Below, one piece after another: positions 19,794 through 30,171 of a stretch of DNA of 64,000 bases. The position numbers were made by a program, and so were the translations under genes. The first letter of the stretch is position 1, and each line of letters starts with the position of its first letter. Source of the stretch: Tilletia caries (taxonomy: Eukaryota > Basidiomycota > Exobasidiomycetes > Tilletiales > Tilletiaceae); NCBI GenBank assembly GCA_032718865.1, contig JALUTQ010000041.1, positions 682,001 to 746,000 on the forward strand, in the 5' to 3' direction. Under the pieces are notes generated by a model, which was given only the letters and a program-made list of their open reading frames with translations, was not told the DNA's origin and did not search any database.

Positions 19794-22761
19794 TCACAAC
19801 AGCCGGTTCTCCAGCCGCCGCTCGTTCTTGAGACTGAGCAACTGCTGCAGAATCTTCTCCAACGGCACCGTCTCCGCCTGCTTCCCCTTCTTCCCTGCCA
19901 ACGCAACCTCCTCCGGGCTCAAGCCTTGCTCCTCCGCATCCTTCGTCGCCAGCACGACCGCATCCCGATTACGCACATTCACCGAGCGCTGCGTGGCCTC
20001 TTCCACTCCGACGACGAAGATGAAGTTGTACTGCGCCTTTTCGGCCGACAGGATCTTCTTCGGCAAGGTGTTCTCCGATACGTCGACGTCCGTGAACAGG
20101 CCGGCGTTCCAGAGCGTCTGGCGGACCTCTTCCGCGTAGTCGTACACGCTCTTCGTCACCGGGATGATGATCGCTTGGCGCGGAGACAGCCAGAACGGCC
20201 TTTTGTTTGTTTGTGTTTGGTGTCGCATCAAAAGAGTCAGAGAAGTCAGATGCTTCAAGGGTTCCGACAACAGGTAGGACGGGGGAACGGGAAGTAAGAG
20301 TAGACATGACTCACCACTTGCCCGCAAAATGCTCCGTCAGAATACCAATAAATCGCTCACACGAGCCCAAGATGGCACGATGGATCATAACAGGCCTCTC
20401 AAAGCTCGACGGCGGCTGCGGAGCCCCCGTTGCGCTCTTACCCTCCTCACCCGCCGTCGGAGCCGGGTGGCCCGCACTGCCCTGAACCGCATTACGGAAC
20501 TCGAGCTTGAAGCGCTGGGGCAGCTGGAAGTCGAGCTGGAGAGTCGCACACTGGAACGAGCGACGCATCGCGTCCTTGATGTAGAAGTCGATCTTGGGAC
20601 CGTAGAAGGCGCCATCCCCGGGGTTGAGGTCCCAGTTGCCGGGCGTGAACTTGTCCAAGGCGGCCGTGAGACGCTACCGTAAGGTAACAGACACAGAGGT
20701 GAGTTCAGCTGCCTCTGCCTACGTGACATAGCCTGAGCACGTCGGTTTCGAGGAAAGTTACTCACCCGCTCGGCCTCGTTCCACGTCTCCAGCTCTCCGA
20801 GATAGTTATCAGGTCGCGTAGACAGTGCCAGCCGGAAAGTGAAGCCGAATTTGCTGTACACCGCCTTGAGCATGTTGAACACGCCCGTGACCTCGTCCTC
20901 GATCTGTGAAGAGAAGGGGACAACACTCGTCAAGAGGGGCGCAAAATCAGTGAACGAGGAGGGCGACAGTGAACACACCTGACTGGCCATGCAGAAAATG
21001 TGCGCGTCATCCTGCACAAACCTCCGCACACGCGTCAGCCCACTGAGCGCTCCGCTGGCTTCATTCCGATGAATGACACCAAACTCGGCATAGCGCATGG
21101 GCAAGTCGCGGTAACTCCGGTCGCGGGAGGCAAACATGAGACAGTGACCGGGACAGTTCATCGGCTTGAGGGCAAAAGTGTCCTTGTCGACGCCGAGAGT
21201 GAACATATCGTCGCGGTAGTTGGCCCAGTGTCCGGAGGTCTCCCACAGTTTCTTGTTGTACATGTTGGGAGAGATGACTTCGGTGTATCCCCGTGTGAGA
21301 TACTCGGACTGTCAGAAATCGACGCCGTAGCGGGATAACGGGAGAAGTGTCAGCTGAGCACATGAACAAGTTCCCTTGCGAAGATGGGAAACATACACGA
21401 ATGTACTCCATCAGAGTGTTGTAAATGCGCGTTCCGTGCGGAAGCCAGAAGCAGGAGCCTGGACTGAGCTCATGGAAGAAGAACAGTTCTTGTTCCTGTG
21501 ACGGTACAGTCCGAGAACAGGACAAGGGGTGAGTGAGCTCACGAAACAAGATCTCGCCCCCATTGTCAGCTCAGTAGGATCTCACCTTGCCGATCTTGCG
21601 GTGGTCTCGCTTCTCAGCCTCGGCCAGGAAGCGCTTGTACTCCTCCAGGAGCTTCTTGTCAGGGAAACTGATGCCATAGATACGTTGGAGGGAGTCATTG
21701 TTCTGGTCTCCGAGGAAGTAGGATGCCGAGTTCTTGAGGACGGACATGGCCTTGATGCGGCCGGTGTGAGGGATATGGGGACCCACGCAGAGATCGACCA
21801 TGGGACCGCATCGGTAGACAGTGGTGGAAGTGCCGTCTGCAATCTTGGAGGAGATGATGTGCTTCTTGTATTGGTTGTACTGAATTGAGGAGAGCCAAGG
21901 ACATATAAAAGTGTCAATGTATGCGCGCTGTATGCGCACTGTATGCGCGTTTCGAACTCCAATTCAAGAACTTACGTCGAACATTTCGAGAAGCTGTTCC
22001 TTGGTGACGATGCAGCGTTCGAACTTCTGCTTCTCCTTGATGGCGGAGTTCACGATGGACTCGAGCGAAGAGTAGTCTTCCTGTCGTACGACGCGATCCG
22101 GAGAAAGGCCCATGCCCATCTCGTAGAAGAAGCCGTCATCGGTAGGCGGGCCGATGCAGAGGTGGCAGCCGTAGTGTCGCTCGGCAGCCTCGCCGAGTAC
22201 GTGGGCGGAGGAGTGCCAGAAGACGCGCTTGCCCTCCGGGGTGTCGAAGTCGAAGAGGGCGAGGGTAGCGTCGGCTTCGAAGGGCCGTTCGAGGTCCCAG
22301 AGCACATCGTTCACTTTGGCGATGCAGATGCGCTCGGCGAGGGACTTGGAGATGGAGCGAGCGATGTCCATGGGCGAGGTCTGCCATGCGACACCTTCGC
22401 TGACCGAGCCGTCGGGCATGGTGATCTTGATGGGGGTGTTGAGTTTGGCCTGTTCGGCAGCGTGTGCGTCCTGCTCGGCCTTGAGCTTCTCGAAGATGCT
22501 GATGCGCTGTGCGAAGAATTCCGGCGCCGGGGTCATTTCGAGCGGCATTTTCCCTGCTGCTGCACCCGCGCCATCGCCTCCCTTTGCTGCCTTGGGCGCT
22601 TTGGGCTGTTTGGGTGGTTTTGCTGATTTTTGCTGTTGCTGTTGCTCTTTCGGTGATTGCTGCTGTTCTGCGATGGAAGTGTTGGCGACGGCGTCGGTGA
22701 TGCTGGCGACGTCGCGGCCGTCTGCGGAGGAGGACACTGGCTGGGCACCTGGCGCTGCCAT
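19794..22761 (-). CDS. THS1: Threonyl-tRNA synthetase, cytosolic
   Basis: This class II synthetase charges tRNA-Thr. Seven exons (22761-21976, 21879-21586, 21495-21397, 21308-20979, 20903-20766, 20673-20315, 20199-19794) give 803 residues. After a Gln/Lys-rich extension comes a TGS domain ([14 protein letters not shown]). The editing domain follows, with [10 protein letters not shown] and the partner [10 protein letters not shown], so mischarged Ser-tRNA should be hydrolysed. The catalytic core has motif 1 ([19 protein letters not shown]), the zinc ligand in MNCPGHC, motif 2 ([21 protein letters not shown]) and motif 3 ([18 protein letters not shown]). A C-terminal anticodon-binding domain ends in ENRLL. 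The last intron uses an AAG acceptor, which keeps the reading frame ([11 protein letters not shown]). Length and motif order are normal, so the gene should be functional. Confidence 0.97.
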
Positions 22762-23922
22762 GGCTGCTGCTGCTGCGTGTGTGCGATGGGGTGATGGGTG
22801 ATGCGGTGATGGAGTGATGGAGTGAGTGGTGCTGCGAGGTCGTGACTCACTGACTCACTCCTTCCTTTCTTCCATTTCCCCTCCCCACCCGAAATTCACT
22901 CCCACTCACACTCACTGCTGGTCTGTGCTCACTGCAGCTCGCGTCGGACGACCACACCATGCAGCATGCTCATCATACATACAGCATACAGGCGAGGGGA
23001 AGGACAGCATTAACACGCTGCTACATATGCATGTGCCCATTGCTCGAGGAGCTGATCCCATGCTGACCGCTGACCACTGACCACTGACTCATGCCTTGTG
23101 TCGCTGTCCACTCTGGCTCATGGCTGATCCTCTCTTGATCCTGACTTCCCCTTTGTCCAGTCGGCAGTCCGCACTCCGCACTGACCGTCTTTTTTCATCG
23201 TCCCCCGTCCAGTTTCCCATATCGCAGCGTCACCCTCGTCCGTCTCATCTTACAGTAATTCTTTCGCCCATCGCGCCCTCTTCAACGCCCAGCCAGAGCC
23301 CTCAAATCCAAGTTTCCGGGTTCCTGCATCCAAGGAAGGCAACGGCCAACGCCCATCCCCCTGATCAGCTTGATCCTCGTCCAAACCACCCAAGGCTGTG
23401 GTGTGCCTCATACGCCGAACTGTGCTCGTTCTCCGGCGTGGACGCATAGGCGCCCACGATCGCTAAAAGGCGAAATGAACCCGACGGACGTTCACATATG
23501 TACCAAAGGCCAAAGCTGTCACACAAATGTCAAAGCTCGGCGGACCACCTGTCTGACTTATGTCATCGCATGACATGGGCGATGAGCGAAGTCACCGCCG
23601 CTTGCGGCTCGGGCCCCAATCTGGAGCTCATACATAAAGCGAAATGCGATGAGCGGGTTTCTACTCAGCCTTCTTCAACACTCTTGACCTGCGCAGACCA
23701 ACCAATATTAAATTTTCGCCGAACACCGTCAGGCGTCAGCCGCTCATGCTCCTGGAAGCCTTCCGGAATCCTGATGCAAACACGTATGTAACTTTTCAGG
23801 TGTCGCATCATCCAGGCTGACCTTTCCACTTCTTCTCAACTTGACCGCCTCCCACCTCTCTTCAATCCTTTTTGCTATACGTTTTCAGCTCCTCAGGACG
23901 AGTGTTCGTCCAGGAGCAAGCT
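22762..23922. other. Divergent intergenic region
   Basis: Promoters of the synthetase (minus) and the subtilase (plus). About 1.1 kb with no conserved open frame. Confidence 0.5.
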
Positions 23923-26900
23923 ATGCTTCCCTTCGGCACCTCGTCACACTCTTCATCACCATCTTTTTTTCCTCTCCTTATTCTCATCTTTACCCTCACT
24001 CTAGGTTGCTTAGGAAGCTCTTCCTGGGATCAGGATCAACTCGGCCTTCCTCCCTCCAACGACCGCGACGGTCCCTTTCTCGAAAACACGTACTTCGTCG
24101 AATTCAACGAAGTTGGCGCAGTCGAATCGATTTCGGAACGAGATCAGCACGATGTAAGTCTTTTCCGAGGTTGCCAACAGCTTGATGCCCTCTTGAACAT
24201 GTTTCTGACGCTAATTCGCCCTTCGCTTCCTTGCACAGGACTTCCTCCATCGCCAGCTCGAGGCTTTCCTCTCCGAACAGCACAAGATTCCCTTCAAGCG
24301 CCGCTTCACCTTCACAGATCGTCGTCTGGTCAGTTACGTTTGAGCATTCTCAGAAAGAGGTTAGGTATGTTGAATGGTATCTGAATCAACTTCTTCCTTT
24401 TCAGATCCTGGGCACATCCCTGCAGCTTGAAAATCCCAACCACGTCAAAGTTCTCAGCGAATTTCACGCCGTGAAGAAAGTCCATCCAGTGCGCAAGGTT
24501 TCGCCAGGATGGGCACGCACATCCACATCCTCAAGCGATCCCTCGCCCATATCGCGGTCGAACCATCATTCCCTCAGCCGCCATCGGAGACCATTATCTG
24601 AACGACGTGCGGTCGCGCAGGATACCCCTGTCCTCAAGAGCTCATCTAAGATTCCCGCAAGTACATACGCCCCACTGCGTATGATCGGAGCGGACAAGCT
24701 CCATGCGCAAGGCTATCTTGGTCGAGGTCAGAAGATCGCAATCATCGATTCTGGAATCGACTATACTCATCACGCTCTCAATGGCGGCAAGCCCGACGGA
24801 ACAGCCTGCTTCCGAGGCGGCTGTCCTATTACCGGTGGCCGCTCCTTCGTCGATGAGTCTGGCAACCAAGTGAACTCCTCAAACCCTTTCGCAAACTGCC
24901 TTCAAGGCTGGCACGGCACCTTCACATCCGGTCTACTGATTGCCAACGCCCCCGACCGCAACTTCACCGGTATTGTCCCCCAAGCCCAACTTGCCATGTA
25001 TCGAGTCTTCGGATGTCAACCGCACGATACAGCTGACGATCTGATCATGTACGCCATGCAAGCGGCGTTCCAAGACGGAGCTGAGATCCTCAGCATGTCC
25101 ATTGGCCGCACCGATGGATGGCATGGCGACTCGCCGGTCGATCAGCTGGCGACAAGGCTCTCCGACTTGGGTATGCACATCGTCATCAGTGGAGGCAACC
25201 TGGGCCGTTTCGGTGCCTTCCAGGCCGAAAGTCCTTCCAACACGCCACGAGTCGACAGCGTCGGCTCGGTACAGAACAACGTCCTGCAGGGCTATACGGC
25301 CAGGATCAAGGGCAAACGACTCGACAAGGAGATCACCTACTTTGCGGCCAATCCTTTGACGTATAATGAGACTTCGACTTTCCCTATCTATGCAACGTCT
25401 TCTCAGCTCGATCCCGACAATGACGCATGCACACCGTTACTGGGTAGCGTCCCGACCCTGACTAAGTTTGCCGTTCTCGTTGAACAGAGCATGGTGAGTG
25501 CTGCGTTGGCAACCACTCAGATGTCGCTGGCTAACCGGGCACTGCGCTCTTTGCTGCCCGTTCTCCAGAGTCCAGTGTGCAGACCACCAAATCAGAGGAA
25601 CACGGTTATGCAGAAGGATGCTAGAGTCATTCTTTCGTATGGGTCCGCACAAAACGCGATTATGTCCGCTGCGGAGGCCAACGGCAAAGGGATCCAGCTC
25701 GTCGCTCTGTCCCACGAGGATGGCATCATGATCAAGGCGGCTCTCAACTCGGGCAAGAACGTCTCGATCGACTTCAGCAACCCTAGACCGAAGCAAGTTG
25801 TCGACAAGATGTTTGGAGGGTACGTTGATCGGAGGCGCATGTGCTTTCTTCTCAGAAAGACTGCTGAGATCCCTGATGATTTAATACTCTCAATTGCTGC
25901 AGGCTAGCAAGTAATTTCTCCCAACTCGGTCCGTCCTGGGACCTGCACTTTTCCACGTTGATGTCTGCGCCCGGTGGACAGGCCTTTTCCACCCTCCCTG
26001 TTGCTCTAGGAAGGTTTGTCTCCGGTTGCTGGATCGATATGTAGATGACATGGCTCGAGCTGACAATGATATTTTCCAAACAGCTACGGTGTTGGGGACG
26101 GGACGTCGTACGCAACTCCCCTGATCGCTGGTGCCGTTGCTCTATATCGAAGCATCAAGGGCTCGCACGAATCTCCACTTGAATTGCGGAGAATCTTTAC
26201 GACAACGGCCGTCCCGGCTTTATCAGACAAAGCCAACAACATCATCGACTCCGTCGCACGTCAAGGAGCGGGCATGATTGACGTCTACAAGGCGGTTCAT
26301 TCTCAGAGTCGCGCTTCGCCCGACTACTTCGCACTGAACGATACCAAGTACCTGAACGGGACGCAGCAGCTCACCATCACTAATATCGGTGACCGGAGAC
26401 AGCACTTCACGATGTCACATGTTCCTGCCGGCACTGTTCATGCGCTCGATGGCTCGCCGGGATATTTCTTTCGCAAAGGACCCTTGGTGCCGCAGAACAG
26501 CCAGCAGGCTGTGCTCCGATTCACGCCTAGAAAGTTCGTCTTGGCCGCCGGTGCGAGTCGATCGGTCACGGTCACCTTTGTTCCACCGCCGCCGGATCAG
26601 CTCAACCTGCCCATAATCTCCGGCTTCGTGGTGGCCAAATCGGACCAGCCTTTTGGATCTCTCTCCGTGCCTTATCTTGGAGTCGCCGCAGCCCTGAACG
26701 AGTATCCGGTCTTGCAGACTCAGCAGCCGCCTGGCCTGTACCACTCGAACGGGACGCTGATGACAAAGGATGGTCGGATCTTCACCCTCGAGAACGGCGA
26801 TCGCCCTGAGCTGCGTTACTGGTTCCTCATGGCAACGCAGCACGAGTTCACCGTCCTAGTCCATGCCAACACGAGTTACGTCGCAACGATCCCGACGTTT

Positions 26901-27260
26901 CCCCAAACCCCTCGCGCAGGAAGGGGATGCACGTCTGCGACGCTCCCGGCCGAGGACTACGTGGCGACGGTCGACGATAGCTACTACCTCGACCGGTCCC
27001 TCGGCCAGCCGGACATCGTAGACTACGGCACGAGCCTTCTCACCAAATCAGCGACGGACCAGGCGGGCAAGCAACGCTCGATCGAGGACGGCGACTACCG
27101 TCTGCTCCTGCGCGTCCTGAAGCTCCAAGGCGATCCGTCCCAGGAGTCATCGTACCAATCCTACCTCTCGCCCATGTTCCGTATTCGGCAGAAAAGCAAG
27201 AAGACCTTGCCGCGCGCTCCCGCCGCCGTTGGGACAATGAAGAGGGTCGTCGTATCGTAA
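23923..27260 (+). CDS. Secreted subtilisin-like serine protease (S8A, Fn3-like C-terminal domain)
   Basis: Six exons (23923-24153, 24239-24328, 24405-25493, 25569-25819, 25903-26013, 26084-27260) give 982 residues. A signal peptide (FFPLLILIFTLTLGCLG) precedes an inhibitor-I9-like propeptide (TYFVEFNE ... VKVLSEFHAVKKVHPVR). The catalytic triad is complete: Asp in AIIDSGIDYTH, His in GWHGTFTSG, Ser in GDGTSYATPLIAG. The oxyanion Asn lies in ISGGNLG. A long insert between His and Ser holds a protease-associated-like segment. The C-terminal ~350 residues resemble the Fn3-like domain of large extracellular subtilases (LTITNIGDRRQHFTM; RSVTVTFVPP). An active, secreted endopeptidase is expected. 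Its substrate is unknown. The stop codon abuts the inverted effector duplication, so the two genes converge. Confidence 0.9.
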
Positions 27261-27261
27261 A

Positions 27262-28310
27262 CCTTTCCGGCGAACGGGAGGATCTCCTCCGGACGGTTCT
27301 GGAGTGCTTTTCGACCCGAATCGTCATGTTTCTGCTCCCCTTGTTCGCTGAATAGAGTCACATCAATGTCACCCCTTCTTCTGTTGAAGGATATGCATCC
27401 GGGTGTCTGGTCTTCACTCTTAACGTCTGGCATCTGCATCCGATGTCCGGGGCCTCCTTCCTTGCCACTTGTCACTTGCCATTGAACGTACGACACCCAG
27501 CTACTAGCTCCCTGAGCATTCATGTTGACAATCGACGCGAGTGAATTCACAAGGAGGGAGTGGGGTGCAGCCGTGGTGAAGTGATACGGATTGGCAACGG
27601 CGCGGTATGCCTGCAACCTCGCAGCAGTGAGCAGCGAACACCAGGCATCGGCCTTAGGATAATCTAGCAGACGTGTTGGAAGCGCGAGCAGCCATCGGGG
27701 CCAAATTCGGAGCATGAGTACTGACACTTGCGCTTCACTTTGTCGGTGTCGTTGTTGTAAAGGCCCTTGTAATCGTCGAGGCAGCCCTGTACGCAATCAC
27801 TGTGGCCGTTGCTCGTCCAGTACCAGCAGAGGCAGTTCTGGAGATTCTTGGCCCATGCTTTTGCGTCTTTCGTACAAATGCCGTTGGCGACGGCTTCGCA
27901 CTTCTGATGCCATTCCTCGTTCTGCAAGGGAGGTGGTAGAGGAAGGTCATTTGAGTCGTTCGTTTCCGTTGAGAGCTGTCATGATGGGAAAGCGGCACTC
28001 ACGTAGGCTTGAACGATGCCCACAAAGAGCGAGACGACGAAGACGAAGGTAAGGAAGGTAAAGCGCATGTTGTGCAAGGTTTTGATGAAGGATCGCTCCA
28101 GTTTGTGTGTGATAGGAAGGACGCAAGAAGCGTGGACGGATGAGAGGAAGGGGAAATGATGGGTGGGAGGGAGGGAAGGGAGAGGACTGTCAGCGATGCT
28201 GCTCTATATATATGTGTGTCCAAGAGAGAAGAGACAAGTCAGTTGGAGCAGTCGCCGCGATGACGACGCGATGGTCTCATATTCCTCAAAGTTGATAATG
28301 AGGCATGGTC
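27262..28310. repeat. Inverted segmental duplication, copy B
   Basis: Inverted counterpart of 18720-19775. It starts right after the subtilase stop codon and runs through the second secreted Cys-rich gene and its promoter. Together the copies bracket about 7.5 kb holding the synthetase and the protease. Confidence 0.85.
27664..28068 (-). CDS. Small secreted 10-cysteine protein, effector-like (copy 2)
   Basis: Exon 1 (28068-28003) encodes a signal peptide identical to copy 1, at DNA level too. Exon 2 (27921-27664) encodes an 85-residue mature part, giving 107 residues. The ten cysteines keep the same framework (CEAVANGIC, NCLCWYW, DCVQGC, RKCQYSC, DGC, C-terminal C), but well over a third of the other residues differ from copy 1, with changed charge pattern and one small length difference. 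The intron is nearly identical to that of copy 1. Divergence is therefore concentrated in the mature coding exon. That points to selection for change or to exchange of this exon with another family member. Function is unknown, and an effector role is inferred. Confidence 0.85.
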
Positions 28311-28410
28311 CGGCTGTTGCCTTGACCCTCGAATGTAGGATGTAACACACCCCAACAGCTCCCTGAGCATATAGCTCGTATCACATAGGTTTAACTTGTT
28401 TTGTTGAACG

Positions 28411-30066
28411 TCAAGGTTCATCAGGGTTGGCTAGCGGATCACGAAGCGCTGCTCCACCTCTCAGCCCTGTGCCTCCCGACGTAGTCCTGCCGGGCCCCGC
28501 CATCGACCGCGCCAGGCTCCCAAAGGGCGAAGACGCAGCTGCTGCGCTGCCCGTAGAGTAAAGTGACGTCCTCAGGGAGGTCGCTGAAGCTCCGAAGCCC
28601 GCGTTCGGTGTTGATCGAGGATGAGGAGGAGGAGGAGCGGTCGGATTTGGGCGAGTTGTGCCCAAGCGGGGTCCTAAAGCCGAGCTCGATGCGCCAGAGG
28701 CCCATGGCGCTGCTGTGGATGAGAACCCAGGCATTCCTGTCGCTGTGGGTATTTGACGGCCGGGCTGTGGTGTGGGTGTGGTTGTGGATGCCCAAGGCGC
28801 TGCAGTAGGTGCCATTGGAGACTCGGCCTTCTTGGATACGCCGACATCCGCCTGTGCACCTTCTTGCTTGGAAGAAGAGGACTCCCGAATCTCTCCCTCC
28901 CAAACCCAACCGACTCCCCCAAAGTCCCAAAGCTGCACAACGACGCGTTTACCCAATACTTCTGCTTCGTACATCCTCAGCAAGCCTCGGAGGACCTTGG
29001 ACCAGGAAGGCACTGAGGAAGCAATGTCGGTAAGCATGGGCGAGTGCTCGGCAAAAGGCCCGCCATGCTTGAGGGTGAGGATGCGTGCGATGGAGCGCGA
29101 GTACAGGTTGGGCAGGCGTGGCGGACGAGAGATCGGCGGCAGGATGTCGCGTGGCTTCAAGGCTTCTTGGACGCTGAGTTGGGCAGAGCCGATGACGTAC
29201 GGTAGGAATTGGAAGTCGTCGAGGCCCCAGACGCCGTGGGAGCCGGCGGGCTCGAGAGAGTATCGGTCCTGGAGTGCATAGACGGTGCGGAGGTATGCGG
29301 GCAGGATCAGCAGGGCAATGATCTGCTCTGTCTCGCTCTGTCTCTGGTTTGCAGCATGGTCGGACGCTTCTGGTGACGGTGGCCCGTCATACGTGCCGAA
29401 GAAGTTGAGACGATAAAGAAAGCAGAGCCAGATGGCAAAGCTGAGCTCATGGCCAGATCCGTAGTCGATACGGGTGAAGTTGCCAAAGGAGGAGAGGAAG
29501 GGACTTAGAAGCTCGACAATGAAGGGGTGTAGGTGAGGCGGAAGCAGCTTTTCGTGCAGTTCTTGAGCTCGCTGTGTGACAGAAAGCCCTCGTCGTCAGC
29601 GCTTTTCCGCAGCGGGACATGCTTGGGAACCACTGGAGAAGAAAGAACTGACCTCTTCTAAGCGCCTGCCCCATTCTCGAAAGGCGATGTTCCCAAAGCG
29701 CTGTGGTCCCTGCTCGCGCTCGATCTCCTTCGTCCACCGATCGAGCTCGGCCAGAAGATGCAGGATGCGCCGTGCGCGATTCGTGAGCGATGTCTCCTCT
29801 GCCGCGTCACTGTCAGCGCTGAGGGGGAGGTGCTCGAGGACGGGCTTGCCTACGCTGGCCTCAGCAAGACGAGAGACGAAGAGGGTGAAGATGCGATGTG
29901 CGTCGGAGCGCTGGAAGGATGCGAGGTCGCTGTCGGTGTACAGCCGCTTGACGGGAGCCTGGATCTTGGCCAGCACGCTCGGGTCCTGCGCATCGATGGG
30001 TGGCATCAGCGGCAGCGCATCCTCGCCTGCGTCGTTCGCGCCGTGCTGCATTGTTCCCTCACTCAT
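28411..30066 (-). CDS. PTPA: Serine/threonine protein phosphatase 2A activator (PTPA/Rrd family)
   Basis: PTPA proteins are peptidyl-prolyl isomerases that remodel and activate the PP2A catalytic subunit (Rrd1/Rrd2 in yeast). Two exons (30066-29653 and 29571-28411) give 524 residues. Family motifs appear in order: KRLYTDSDL, QRFGNIAFREWGRRLEE, SFGNFTRIDYGSGHELSF, YSLEPAGSHGVWGLDDFQF, GPFAEHSPML, SWSKVLRGLLRMYEAEVLGK. The C-terminal ~170 residues are an added Pro/Ser/Ala-rich, probably disordered tail (PWAS repeats). Minimal yeast proteins lack such a tail, but filamentous and smut homologues often have one. The start codon lies only 106 bp from a complete Mutator-like element, so the native promoter has been displaced or replaced. 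Confidence 0.95.
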
Positions 30067-30171
30067 TCCCTTTCGAAGCCAGTCAGTCTGTGTATGTACT
30101 CAGCCAAGCAAGGTCGACGTTGACGGCGGTGTTGGTGAGATCGGGCGGGCGGGAGATGAGGCGCGTCGGGA

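Noticed and set aside
24200..24400. Start of the subtilase at an internal ATG near 24231
   Set aside because: The upstream exon from 23923 supplies a signal peptide and propeptide and joins in frame through a clean intron.
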